A stretch of 33,105 bases of DNA, taken from a virus. The DNA lies in IMG/VR virus record IMGVR_UViG_3300037468_000259, positions 1 to 33,105 of that record; one strand, 5' to 3'. Within the stretch, counting starts at the first letter, position 1, and each line of letters begins with the position of its first letter. Positions 21,910 to 28,972 of this stretch are shown here, piece after piece. The notes under the pieces are model-generated. The model ran no database searches, was not told where the DNA came from, and was given only the letters and a program-made list of their open reading frames with translations. A program made the position numbers and the translations under genes.

Positions 21910-22658
21910 TGGCAAAGGCAAAGAGTCCCGAGGGGCAGCCGCACATCGAGTACGTCCCGCTCGACGAAGTGAAGAAGTGGGACCGCAACCCGCGCACGCA
22001 CGACGACGCCGCCATCGAGCGGAGCATCAAGCGGTACGGCTTCGTGAACCCGCTGATCCTCGACGAGCGGTCAGGCAAGCTCGTCGCCGGTCACGGGCGC
22101 ACCGCCGCCCTCGAGTCCATGCAGGCGGCAGGTGAGGCACCTCCGGCGCGCATCGAGGTGCGCTCTGGCGGCAAGTGGTTCGTCCCGGTCATCCGTGGCA
22201 TCAGCTTCAACAGCACAGCCGAGGCCGAAGCGTACCTCGTCGCGGACAACCGTCTGTCCGAGCTGGGTGGGTGGGACAGCGACACCCTGCGCGACATCAT
22301 CCGCGACCTCAACGACGACGGGCTTGAGCTGGACGCCCTCGGGTGGTCGCAGGCGCAGCTCGACCGGCTGCTCTCGCCGGAGCCGGAGAAGAAGACGCGC
22401 ACCAAGGCCGCAGGTGAAGGCAGCGGCTTGGGAGACAGCCTCGCTGGTGTTGCGAGCGCCCGGCTGCTGCCCATCTACCTGTCGGCCGAGGAGTACCAGC
22501 CGACGGTGGACAGGATGCGGGCGATCATGGACGCCCACCGGCTCACCGACTACGCGGCGCTGCTCACGTTCCTCCTCGACCAGAACACCGCGTTCACTCC
22601 GACGAACAAGCGGGCTGAACAGAGCGAGGGTGCTGACGTATTCTCCGCGCCCGACTGA
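21909..22658 (+). CDS. ParB-like nuclease-domain protein, copy 2
   Basis: 249 aa, coupled to queE by TGATG. The ParB-like domain fills residues about 10-120: VKKWDRNPRTH, IKRYGFVNPLIL and the signature KLVAGHGRTAALESM. This form is common beside phage DNA-modification genes. The C-terminal half holds a helical region and a Lys-rich linker. It shares the IKRxGFxxP element with the copy upstream of queD but differs in the signature (GHGR versus GEHR). It closes the 7-deazaguanine operon. Confidence 0.82.
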   Translation: MAKAKSPEGQPHIEYVPLDEVKKWDRNPRTHDDAAIERSIKRYGFVNPLILDERSGKLVAGHGRTAALESMQAAGEAPPARIEVRSGGKWFVPVIRGISFNSTAEAEAYLVADNRLSELGGWDSDTLRDIIRDLNDDGLELDALGWSQAQLDRLLSPEPEKKTRTKAAGEGSGLGDSLAGVASARLLPIYLSAEEYQPTVDRMRAIMDAHRLTDYAALLTFLLDQNTAFTPTNKRAEQSEGADVFSAPD

Positions 22659-22672
22659 CGTTGAACTGTCAG

Positions 22673-22730
22673 GTGTCTCCACACAGACAGGGTACGCGAG
22701 CATGGAGCCCGCGCAGAACGCTGGAGACAC
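22673..22730 (+). repeat. 9-bp inverted repeat in the gap after the modification operon
   Basis: GTGTCTCCA (22673-22681) and TGGAGACAC (22722-22730) are exact complements 40 bases apart. The right arm lies 2 bases before the next ATG (22733) and holds GGAG of its ribosome binding site, so pairing would mask the start. An operator for a dimeric repressor is the other reading. Confidence 0.5.
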
Positions 22731-22732
22731 AG

Positions 22733-23041
22733 ATGCCTGAGTTTCACCTGACGGTGATGGGCCACCGCTTCTACGAGTCGACGATGCCGTCGCTCGTGCG
22801 GGCGGTGGAGTCGTTGAACAAGAAGCTGGACACGTTGGTCGAGGGCGCGCAGTCCAACCAGATCGAGGACGAGCGGGCGGCGGCGATGTTCGCGATGCGC
22901 GAGAGCATCGCCCACGCCATCGAGGTCGGCTTCGGCGAGCTGATCGCCTGCGACCGCGCCGCGCTGGTCGAGGCGATCCGCAACGTCCAGTTCCCGCAGC
23001 ACGCCGCGGAGTCCGTCGGGGCCGAGCAGGAGGGGCGATGA
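22733..23041 (+). CDS. Hypothetical protein, 102 aa
   Basis: ATG 22733 follows TGGAG. The middle (residues 20-65, including VESLNKKLDTLVEG) is helical and may form a coiled coil. No family is recognised. It opens the run of small genes that follows and overlaps the next by 4 bases. Confidence 0.65.
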   Translation: MPEFHLTVMGHRFYESTMPSLVRAVESLNKKLDTLVEGAQSNQIEDERAAAMFAMRESIAHAIEVGFGELIACDRAALVEAIRNVQFPQHAAESVGAEQEGR

Positions 23042-23337
23042 CCACAGACCTGAGCATCGAGGCGCAGCAGGCTGAGGCGCGGTTGCACGCCTTCCTCTCG
23101 CACATCGCGCACATCGCCAAGGACTACGGCGTCGTCGGCGTCTTCTCCGCCGCCAACCGCTACACGGGGAGCAACGAAACGACGCCCCGCTACGTCGTTG
23201 GCAGCGCGGCGGTGGGCATCATGCACATGCCGATGGCCGAGTTCGCACCGCTGGTGGCCTCGCTGGGCGACCAGTCGGGCGAGGTCGTGAGCAAGGCGGC
23301 GAACACCGCGTTCAGTACGCCGGAGGCGCGGGCATGA
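23038..23337 (+). CDS. Hypothetical protein, 99 aa
   Basis: It is coupled by ATGA on both sides. The sequence reads as an alpha/beta domain with a helical start (IEAQQAEARLHAFLSHIAH). No motif identifies a function. Confidence 0.65.
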   Translation: MTTDLSIEAQQAEARLHAFLSHIAHIAKDYGVVGVFSAANRYTGSNETTPRYVVGSAAVGIMHMPMAEFAPLVASLGDQSGEVVSKAANTAFSTPEARA

Positions 23338-23663
23338 GCACCGACACTCAGATTGACAGCAGCGACCTCGGCATCCTCCTCGTCAGCGCCGTCCGGTACA
23401 GCGTAAACGGCGGCGCCTACGCGCCGGGGCTGGTTCCCGGCATCGTGCGCCGCAACATCGAGCACCTCGAGGACGCGGCGCTCACCACACTCATCCGCGA
23501 CCTCGACTACTCGCTGAACGCGGCGCTCCCGTCCGAGAAGATGGCGTTCCGTGGCGACGAGGACCGGCGCGGTCTGTACGAGAAGCTCCTCCAGATTCTC
23601 AGCAGCGAGTGGGGAAGGCGGCACACCGCGACCCCCATCACCTTCGACGGAGGTCACCTGTGA
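23334..23663 (+). CDS. Hypothetical protein, 109 aa
   Basis: The start overlaps the previous stop by 4 bases. It is helical in the middle (RRNIEHLEDAALTTLIRDL), with no recognised motif. The end contains GGAGGTCACCT, which serves the GTG start of the next gene. Confidence 0.65.
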   Translation: MSTDTQIDSSDLGILLVSAVRYSVNGGAYAPGLVPGIVRRNIEHLEDAALTTLIRDLDYSLNAALPSEKMAFRGDEDRRGLYEKLLQILSSEWGRRHTATPITFDGGHL

Positions 23664-23890
23664 TCAAGCACATCCTGCGCCCCGACCAGCAGCGCCTCGC
23701 CCGTGAGGACATGGCCCTCCACCCGGTCACCCCCGAGGACCGGGAGGCGCTGGTCGGCGCGGCCAAGAGCTACACCGAGTGGCAGGCCGCAGAAGACCGT
23801 CGACTGCTCGTCCAGATCATCCAAGCCCTCAAGTCCAACCCCAAGCTCGCCGCCGAGATCAAGATCATCCTCCGAGGAGACAAGCCGTGA
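23660..23890 (+). CDS. Hypothetical protein, 76 aa
   Basis: GTG 23660 overlaps the previous TGA and has GGAGGT at a good distance. The C-terminal half is a long amphipathic helix (LLVQIIQALKSNPKLAAEIK). The family is unknown. Confidence 0.6.
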   Translation: MIKHILRPDQQRLAREDMALHPVTPEDREALVGAAKSYTEWQAAEDRRLLVQIIQALKSNPKLAAEIKIILRGDKP

Positions 23891-24225
23891 ACAAGCCCGA
23901 CGCCAGCCTCAACATCGACAGCGCCGTTCGCCAGATGCTCGCCACGCTCGAGTTCGTGAAGATCGTCACGCACCTCAAGGAATGCCCGAAGACCGGCCCG
24001 GCGCTGTCGCGCATGGTGCTGGACCCGACGCACGGCGAGGAGAACATCCACCTCCTCTGCACCGCGCTCGTCTCCTTGCAGGGGCTGCTCGGTCAGATGA
24101 TCGCGAAGGGCAACGCCAAGGAGGCCGAGGAGGTGCAGCCCTTGCTGCTCGCGTTCATGGAGCGGCTGGGCAACGAGCACGAGGCGCTCAGCGTCGCCGA
24201 CGCGGCCACCTCGGTCGTCCACTAG
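23887..24225 (+). CDS. Hypothetical helical protein, 112 aa
   Basis: GTG 23887 overlaps the previous stop. The protein is almost entirely helical with one Cys pair spread far apart (KECPKTG, LLCTAL). No function is recognised. The stop is followed by AGGAGG for the next gene. Confidence 0.62.
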   Translation: MNKPDASLNIDSAVRQMLATLEFVKIVTHLKECPKTGPALSRMVLDPTHGEENIHLLCTALVSLQGLLGQMIAKGNAKEAEEVQPLLLAFMERLGNEHEALSVADAATSVVH

Positions 24226-24234
24226 GAGGCTACG

Positions 24235-24486
24235 ATGCATCGACGTCTTCCAAAGCTCGTTCTGCGGAGTGAGCGCGGCATGTTCTGGTTCCTCCAGACG
24301 AACGATGGCGCGAGCATCACGGCAGGTGTGGCCCGCAGGGACCACACGTTCGCGCTGGTCAAGAGCGGGTTCGCGACCGCCGACGCCGCGCTCGCGTGGG
24401 TGATGACGAACAAGACGAGGAGCGAGTTCGACCGTGGGCTTCACACTTTCACAGGCGTACAGGCTGCTCACGGTTTTGACGCGTGA
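24235..24486 (+). CDS. Hypothetical protein, 83 aa
   Basis: AGGAGG sits 5 bases before ATG 24235. The sequence begins with beta strands (PKLVLRSERGMFWFLQ) and ends helical; it reads as a small beta-rich domain. No family is recognised. Confidence 0.62.
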   Translation: MHRRLPKLVLRSERGMFWFLQTNDGASITAGVARRDHTFALVKSGFATADAALAWVMTNKTRSEFDRGLHTFTGVQAAHGFDA

Positions 24487-24511
24487 ACTCGATCCGTGGA
24501 GGAGGGCGACG

Positions 24512-24691
24512 ATGACACTCAACCCAGCCAGCGTCGACCTCCTCCAGCGCGCTCGGGAGTTCATCACCGGCTGCGGGCGCAACGGCGACGAGCCGTGCAC
24601 CTGCCTACCGTGCGTCGATGCGACCGAGATACTCGATCTCATCGACGCCCATCTGCGGCGGGCCGATGCCCGCAAGGAGGAGACGCCATGA
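24512..24691 (+). CDS. Small Cys-containing hypothetical protein, 59 aa
   Basis: GGAGGAGG lies 6 bases before ATG 24512. Residues 20-35 hold C...CTCLPC, a possible metal site, followed by a helix (ATEILDLIDAHLRRAD). The stop overlaps the next ATG by 4 bases. Confidence 0.6.
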   Translation: MTLNPASVDLLQRAREFITGCGRNGDEPCTCLPCVDATEILDLIDAHLRRADARKEETP

Positions 24692-24987
24692 AGGCGTTGG
24701 AGACGTTGACTGCGGAGTACCTCAAGAACGTGCGGCAAGTGATCGAGCAGGACGTGCGCCAGCAGGTCGCTGCTGCCACCCTCGGCAAGCTCGCCGTTCC
24801 GAAGAAGGCGGTCGCGGCGCAGCCTGCCGCCAAGAAGGCGGACAAGAAGGCGGACAAGAAGGTCGCCTACACCTACACCTTCGAGGCCAAGGCGTGCCCG
24901 GTCTGTGGCAAGATGAACAAGGGACGCCGCTGGCGGTACTACTGCGGCGAGCACCGCAAGGACGACCCGCAGAACAAGGCCGAGTAG
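24688..24987 (+). CDS. Small zinc-finger protein with basic linker, 99 aa
   Basis: An N-terminal helix is followed by an Ala/Lys-rich linker with a DNA-level repeat (GCGGACAAGAAG twice near 24837-24860), then CPVCGKMNKGRRWRYYCGEH, a CxxC...CxxH zinc-binding pattern. The basic linker and zinc site suggest nucleic-acid binding. It ends 5 bases before the tRNA. Confidence 0.65.
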   Translation: MKALETLTAEYLKNVRQVIEQDVRQQVAAATLGKLAVPKKAVAAQPAAKKADKKADKKVAYTYTFEAKACPVCGKMNKGRRWRYYCGEHRKDDPQNKAE

Positions 24988-24992
24988 AACAC

Positions 24993-25080
24993 GGAGCGGT
25001 AGACCCGTAGAGGGCGGGGCCAGACTGTAAATCTGGTGTGCCAAGGCACCCCGAAGACGCGACTCCTTCCCGCTCCACCA
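24993..25080 (+). tRNA. tRNA-Tyr (anticodon GUA) with unusual elbow
   Basis: The 88 bases fold as a class II tRNA. The acceptor GGAGCGG (24993-24999) pairs perfectly with CCGCTCC (25070-25076), followed by A73 and encoded CCA. The anticodon stem CCAGA/TCTGG (25020-25024, 25032-25036) has loop CTGTAAA with GTA at 25027-25029. The long variable arm (GTGCC AA GGCAC) suits bacterial tRNA-Tyr. The D arm is reduced to CCC-GTAGA-GGG with no GG pair. The T arm reads GAAGA-CGCGACT-CCTTC, with an A.C closing pair and no TTC. It may be a working but odd tRNA, a decaying one, or a tRNA mimic. Confidence 0.8.
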
Positions 25081-25097
25081 GAACAGGCACTACGCGG

Positions 25098-25124
25098 AGG
25101 CACTGGCGACTCGCTGGTGCCTTT
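25098..25124 (+). terminator. Intrinsic terminator after the tRNA
   Basis: AGGCACTGGCG (25098-25108) pairs with CGCTGGTGCCT (25112-25122) over 11 positions (two G.T) around ACT, then TT. It lies 18 bases past the CCA end, fitting transcription termination after the tRNA. The U-tract is short. The 37 bases beyond, up to the next gene, show nothing further. Confidence 0.6.
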
Positions 25125-25161
25125 CGCGTTGAACGCCCACCGCACTTCACACAACCCGGAC

Positions 25162-25659
25162 ATGAACATCTTCGTACTCGACCAAGACCCGATCCTTGCC
25201 GCTGAAGCCCAGTGCGACCAGCACGTCGTCAAGATGACCGTCGAAACAGCGCAGCTCCTGTGCGCCGCGTTCGACCCCGGCGTCGCGCCGTACCGGCGGA
25301 CGCACGCCAACCACCCCTGCTCGCTCTGGACGCGGCAGACCGCTGGCAACTTCCTGTGGCTCGTCGAGCACGGCATGGCGCTTGCCGACGAGTACACCTA
25401 CCGCTTCAACGGCAAGACGCACGCCTCCCGCGAGGTCATCCTGTGGTGCCTCAACCACTTCGACCTCGCGCTCTTTGACCACTCGGACGAGGTAACGCCG
25501 TTCGCCCAAGCGATGCCCGACGAGTTCCGACACATCGACCCGGTGGCGGCCTACCGTGCCTACTACGCCGGGTCCAAGGTGCGTTTCGCGACATGGACCA
25601 AAGGACGACCTGCCCCAACGTGGTGGCCTGCGCCGCCGAAGGAGAACGTGCATGAGTGA
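25162..25659 (+). CDS. Conserved phage protein of unknown function (MNIFxLD family), 165 aa
   Basis: The opening MNIFVLDQDPILAAEAQCD, then HVVKMTVETAQLLC, THANHPCSLW and ADEYTYRFNGKTH, matches a family I remember as widespread in phages, sometimes labelled pyrimidine-dimer glycosylase-like without proof. Conserved His, Asp and Lys residues near 20-25 (DQHVVKM) suggest an enzyme. ATG 25162 has no good Shine-Dalgarno, so the start could be weakly used after the tRNA terminator. The gene overlaps the next by 8 bases. Confidence 0.75.
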   Translation: MNIFVLDQDPILAAEAQCDQHVVKMTVETAQLLCAAFDPGVAPYRRTHANHPCSLWTRQTAGNFLWLVEHGMALADEYTYRFNGKTHASREVILWCLNHFDLALFDHSDEVTPFAQAMPDEFRHIDPVAAYRAYYAGSKVRFATWTKGRPAPTWWPAPPKENVHE

Positions 25660-25870
25660 GAAGGTAGCAACCAGCATCGGGGCCGTTGTCGCCCTCGCGG
25701 TGCTGGCAATCGGTGCGTGGATGATTCTCAGTCCGCCCATCAGCCAGTACGAGGTGACGCTGGGCGACGGCAGCAAGGCAACCTGCATCGTCGTCAGCGT
25801 GCGCGGTGGGGGCGGCGTCACCTGCATCCCCCACATGGTCGTGGGGCCTGACGAGGAGGTGGAGCCGTGA
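25652..25870 (+). CDS. Small single-pass membrane protein, 72 aa
   Basis: After MSEKVATS comes a hydrophobic segment of about 20 residues (IGAVVALAVLAIGAWMIL), then a soluble part with two cysteines (KATCIVV, GVTCIPH). It reads as an N-in membrane anchor with an outer domain that might hold a disulfide. GGAG precedes ATG 25652. Function is unknown. Confidence 0.65.
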   Translation: MSEKVATSIGAVVALAVLAIGAWMILSPPISQYEVTLGDGSKATCIVVSVRGGGGVTCIPHMVVGPDEEVEP

Positions 25871-26241
25871 CCAACGCTGAACTGCTCAACCTGCTGCGCG
25901 AGGCGCGGGAGGTTGCGCTTGCGGCTCGCGCCCACGGCTCCATTCCCTACTTCCAATGGGACCGTGACCAGCACACAGCCGACCGTGTCCTTCGCCGCAT
26001 CGACGCCGCGCTCGCGGAGCACGCGGACTCCGCGCAAAGTGCGGTGGAGTGGCGTCTTGGGGACGACTGCGACGAGGACTTTGTCTACTACGAGGCGTAT
26101 CCAGACTCCGACACAGGGGTCGATGCCGTCCGCTTCAAGGGCGGCAAGTGGCGCTGGACGATGAGCCGTGAGCAGCAGGGTTACTGCGACACGCTCGACG
26201 AAGCCAAGTCCGCCGCCATCGCGGCGGCGAGGGGGATGTGA
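25867..26241 (+). CDS. Hypothetical protein, 124 aa
   Basis: GTG 25867 overlaps the previous TGA. An N-terminal helical half (AELLNLLREAREVALAARA) is followed by an acidic stretch (GDDCDEDFVYYEAY) and a Trp-rich strand (GGKWRWTM). No family is recognised. It shares one base with the next ATG. Confidence 0.62.
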   Translation: MTNAELLNLLREAREVALAARAHGSIPYFQWDRDQHTADRVLRRIDAALAEHADSAQSAVEWRLGDDCDEDFVYYEAYPDSDTGVDAVRFKGGKWRWTMSREQQGYCDTLDEAKSAAIAAARGM

Positions 26242-26384
26242 TGAGCGACTCAGGGACTTGGCTACTGATGGCCCTTGTGCTCTTGGTTTGCGGCGTCATG
26301 GACTGCGCGATGATTGCGAGTCATCGAGACCACGGCACGGGGCCGTTCAAGGGCTGCGTCTGCGATCCGAAGGAGGCACCATGA
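26241..26384 (+). CDS. Tiny membrane protein, 47 aa
   Basis: ATG 26241 overlaps the preceding TGA by one base and the stop overlaps the next ATG (ATGA). Residues 7-26 (WLLMALVLLVCGVMDCAMIA) form one hydrophobic helix. The short tail ends with CVCDP. The size and hydrophobic helix would suit a lysis-related or membrane regulatory peptide, but nothing shows that. Overlaps on both sides support a real gene. Confidence 0.55.
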   Translation: MSDSGTWLLMALVLLVCGVMDCAMIASHRDHGTGPFKGCVCDPKEAP

Positions 26385-26854
26385 CCCGCGAACAACTCGA
26401 CGCCATCCGCGCTCGCGTGGACGAAGCCGCAAACCGAAACTGGAGCATGGAGGCGAAGGTGCTGGTCGATGCCCGCGCCCTGCTCGCGGAGGTCGAACGG
26501 CTGACCGCCGAGCTTCACCGCATGAAGTCGCGACCAGTGGAGGCCGAGTTCTCGCGTCTCGACACGATGTGGCAGCAGCTTGTCCGAGAGCGCGACGAGG
26601 CCGTACATGAGCTTAGTCGGCTGAAGGGCGTCCGGTCCGAGGTCAACACCGCAAAGCTGAACGACGCCTTCACCGAGGGAACACTGAAGGCGGGTGAAGC
26701 GATGCGCCCGCTGGTCGCAGCCGCCTTCGCTCGCGGCGTGGCGGCGATGAGGGAAGCGGCGGCGCAGTCGCTCTCGTTTCACTCTTACGCGGACGAGATC
26801 ATCCGCGCCCTGCCCGACCCCGAGGACACCTACAACCAGAAGGAGACGAAGTGA
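26381..26854 (+). CDS. Coiled-coil hypothetical protein, 157 aa
   Basis: ATG 26381 follows AGGAGG. Residues 30-90 (ALLAEVERLTAELHRMK, RERDEAVHELSRLKG) form a clear coiled coil, and the C-terminal part holds further helices. No enzyme motif is visible. It is coupled to its neighbours by 4-base and 1-base overlaps. Confidence 0.65.
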   Translation: MTREQLDAIRARVDEAANRNWSMEAKVLVDARALLAEVERLTAELHRMKSRPVEAEFSRLDTMWQQLVRERDEAVHELSRLKGVRSEVNTAKLNDAFTEGTLKAGEAMRPLVAAAFARGVAAMREAAAQSLSFHSYADEIIRALPDPEDTYNQKETK

Positions 26855-27126
26855 TGACCTCCAAGAGGAAGAAGGGCAGCTCGGCAGGCATCCTCGCCCA
26901 GAAGCCCCTGTGCAAGCTGATGCTGTCGTGCGACGGCAACACTCTCACCGCCAACCGGCGGGAGGCAGGCTTCTGCGGCAAGTGCGCGGAGACGCTGGCC
27001 AAGAGGTCCAAGCCGACGCCGCCCCTGCGGGGCGAGAACACCGCGCTCTACGAGGCGCTCCGCCGCCCGAACACGGACGACACCCGCGACTGGGACGCCA
27101 ACGGCTCCCCGGTGGAGGAGGCATGA
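26854..27126 (+). CDS. Small Cys-rich hypothetical protein, 90 aa
   Basis: ATG 26854 (TGATG overlap) is preferred to the GTG at 26851. Cysteines at CKLMLSC and CGKC could form a zinc site. The N-terminus is basic (SKRKKGSS). It is one of several small Cys-pair proteins in this region. Confidence 0.58.
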   Translation: MTSKRKKGSSAGILAQKPLCKLMLSCDGNTLTANRREAGFCGKCAETLAKRSKPTPPLRGENTALYEALRRPNTDDTRDWDANGSPVEEA

Positions 27127-27278
27127 CCGCCAAGGAGCACGCCCTCCTCGACCTGCTCGAGCGCACCCTGCCGTACCTCGAGACGCTGCACTACCAGACC
27201 CCAGAAGGTCCGGCGGCGCTGTCCACGCTCATCGACACCATTCGAGCGGCGACCGTCCTCGCCGTCATGGAGGAGTGA
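27123..27278 (+). CDS. Small helical protein, 51 aa
   Basis: ATG 27123 overlaps the previous stop and follows GGAGGAGG. The product is two helices (EHALLDLLERTLPYLETL, STLIDTIRAATVLAVMEE). Function is unknown. Confidence 0.55.
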   Translation: MTAKEHALLDLLERTLPYLETLHYQTPEGPAALSTLIDTIRAATVLAVMEE

Positions 27279-27730
27279 TGCCCGCCGCTGTCCTCGAGGA
27301 ATCTGACAACGTCAGGGCCCGCAGGTTTCAGCTTGCCTCGCAAGGCATCGACATCGACGCGACGTTCATGGAGCTTGCCGAGGAACTCGCCGAGTACATC
27401 CGACGGCATCGGCACAGGTACCGCGCAGCGCGGCTAGACGATGTTCGGGCGGCGGAAACGGTCCCCTACCTGCCGGGGGTGTCGGTTACCGACACCATGA
27501 TCGGCCACCTGCACCGCTCCTGTGACGCCGCGGTACGGGACTGGGACGACGGCAAAGGCATCCGCTTCGGCGTCATAGCCTCCAGCATCGACGAGACGCT
27601 CCAGTCCTGCTTTCGGGTGGTGGCGGTGTTCAACTCCCGAGAGCGGGTGGCCGAGGCGACCCTCGTCGTCAACGCCGAAGGGTCCAGCTGCGCGGTCGAG
27701 GATGTCCGCTGGGCAGAGAGGGCGACCTGA
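27278..27730 (+). CDS. Hypothetical protein, 150 aa
   Basis: ATG 27278 shares its A with the previous TGA. Helical residues 1-60 carry a basic patch (RRHRHRYRAARL). A beta-rich C-terminal half (RFGVIASSIDETL, FRVVAVFNS) follows. No family is recognised. Confidence 0.6.
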   Translation: MPAAVLEESDNVRARRFQLASQGIDIDATFMELAEELAEYIRRHRHRYRAARLDDVRAAETVPYLPGVSVTDTMIGHLHRSCDAAVRDWDDGKGIRFGVIASSIDETLQSCFRVVAVFNSRERVAEATLVVNAEGSSCAVEDVRWAERAT

Positions 27731-27855
27731 TGGGCCACCTGTGGACGCACCACCCGTCAACCGGATGGACCTACTGCTCAGCGTGCGGCGTCGTTCGCCG
27801 CTCCGACGCCGCCAGCAAGCCCTGCCCCGGCGCAGCCAAGGAGGGGAGCCGATGA
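27730..27855 (+). CDS. Tiny zinc-knuckle-like protein, 41 aa
   Basis: ATG 27730 overlaps the previous stop by one base, and its stop overlaps the next ATG by 4 bases. The sequence holds CSACGVVRR, a CxxC pair, with His residues before it (THHP) and a later Cys. The tight overlaps support translation despite the size. Confidence 0.5.
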   Translation: MGHLWTHHPSTGWTYCSACGVVRRSDAASKPCPGAAKEGSR

Positions 27856-28226
27856 CCGCCGCAGAGAAGAGGGCAGCTCGCGCCTTCCAAGAGGCGGCGC
27901 AAGGCAACGGCCATGTGGAGGAGTTCCTCAAGGTCATCGCCTCCAAGCTGGCTGCCGAGGCAGAACTGTGGGCGCGCGTCGGAGGCCCGGGCTACCAGCA
28001 GGCGTTCGTTGAACGCTGCCACCACCGGGTGGGGTTCATCCTCTCCGACGAGCTGGGGATGGCGCGCATCCAGTCCATGCGCGTGAACCCGGACTACGCG
28101 AGCTGGATCACCCTCGAGGTGCCCTACAAGAGCGGCACGGTCGCCGCAGACATCCAGCTCGGCGTGAACCCTGTCTGGTGGGCGATCTCCGGCTGGAAGT
28201 GGAACTTCCACGGAGACGGGCGATGA
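27852..28226 (+). CDS. Hypothetical protein, 124 aa
   Basis: AGGAGGGG precedes ATG 27852. An N-terminal helical part (KRAARAFQEAAQGNGHVEEF) is followed by strands with Trp-rich ends (VWWAISGWKWNFHG). No family is recognised. It is coupled to the next gene by ATGA. Confidence 0.62.
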   Translation: MTAAEKRAARAFQEAAQGNGHVEEFLKVIASKLAAEAELWARVGGPGYQQAFVERCHHRVGFILSDELGMARIQSMRVNPDYASWITLEVPYKSGTVAADIQLGVNPVWWAISGWKWNFHGDGR

Positions 28227-28417
28227 GCACCCTCGTTCCGTACCCGTACCTCTGTGCGCCCTGCAAGCAGGCCCGGGACTTCAAAGCTGGGCGAGCGAAC
28301 TACTCGGCGATGGTCGCCCTCAAGCTCCCCGTCCCGTGTGAGGAGTGCTGCGAGCGTGAGGAGGAGCGGCAGCAGGCGCTCGCCTTCCAGAAGGCCGCGC
28401 AGCAGCACGTTTCATAG
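28223..28417 (+). CDS. Small CxxC...CxxC protein A, 64 aa
   Basis: Two Cys pairs, LCAPC (near 11-14) and PCEECC (near 39-43), flank about 25 residues, then a helix AFQKAAQQ. It matches the layout of the 84-aa gene at 28443, so the two are probably paralogues. Zinc binding is likely; its target is unknown. Confidence 0.62.
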   Translation: MSTLVPYPYLCAPCKQARDFKAGRANYSAMVALKLPVPCEECCEREEERQQALAFQKAAQQHVS

Positions 28418-28442
28418 ACGCTGCCCGAAAGGAGGGTGCCCG

Positions 28443-28697
28443 ATGACCAGCCAGCTTGAGCCTCCGCACCGCCGCGCCGTGTTCTTCGACGGCCCAGTAG
28501 GAGACGGCACCTACTTCGTCCCGTGGGCGCACCTCTGCCAGCCCTGCCGAGACACCCGCGACGTCTGGGCGCACCGTTGGAACATGGGAGGCACGGCCCG
28601 CACCGCTGCCGGAGAGAACGCACCCAACCCCTGCGACTCCTGCGTGGAAGCCTGCAAGGCTCGGGCGTTCCAGCGAGCAGCACGAGAAGCCCGATGA
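28443..28697 (+). CDS. Small CxxC...CxxC protein B, 84 aa
   Basis: ATG 28443 follows AAAGGAGGG. It has LCQPCRDTRD and PCDSCVEACKARAFQRAA, matching protein A (LCAPCKQARD, PCEECCEREE, ALAFQKAA) in order and spacing, plus an N-terminal extension. The pair looks like a tandem duplication that has diverged. Confidence 0.62.
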   Translation: MTSQLEPPHRRAVFFDGPVGDGTYFVPWAHLCQPCRDTRDVWAHRWNMGGTARTAAGENAPNPCDSCVEACKARAFQRAAREAR

Positions 28698-28894
28698 TCC
28701 TCCAGCTCAAGCCCACCATCGAGATGGACACGCCCAAGGGTAGAGGACACGCCGAGCTGGTCATCGACTACGGCCCAGAAGCCGACCTGCTGTGGGTGGT
28801 CATCATCAACGCCACCGGGGAGGTCTGGACCTTCCGCAACAAGGACGTTCGAGCCTCCCCTAACGTCACCATCGGGAGGACACTCACTCCCTAA
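28694..28894 (+). CDS. Small beta-rich hypothetical protein, 66 aa
   Basis: ATG 28694 overlaps the previous stop. The product is short beta strands (MILQLKPTIEM, LLWVVIINATGEVWTF). No motif is seen. It is the last small gene before the gap that leads to the late genes. Confidence 0.6.
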   Translation: MILQLKPTIEMDTPKGRGHAELVIDYGPEADLLWVVIINATGEVWTFRNKDVRASPNVTIGRTLTP

Positions 28895-28928
28895 GCCAGC
28901 CCACTCGCCAACCGTACCTTGCCTATCA

Positions 28929-28967
28929 ACGCCGCAAGGGGGAGCAGACACCTCCCTCTCGCGGCGT
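28929..28967 (+). terminator. 16-position stem-loop before the packaging genes
   Basis: ACGCCGC plus AAGGGGGAG (28929-28944) pairs with CTCCCTCTC plus GCGGCGT (28952-28967), with one A.C mismatch, one G.T and loop CAGACAC. No U-run follows, so Rho-independent termination is uncertain. It separates the small-gene run from the late module. Confidence 0.5.
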
Positions 28968-28972
28968 CTCCT

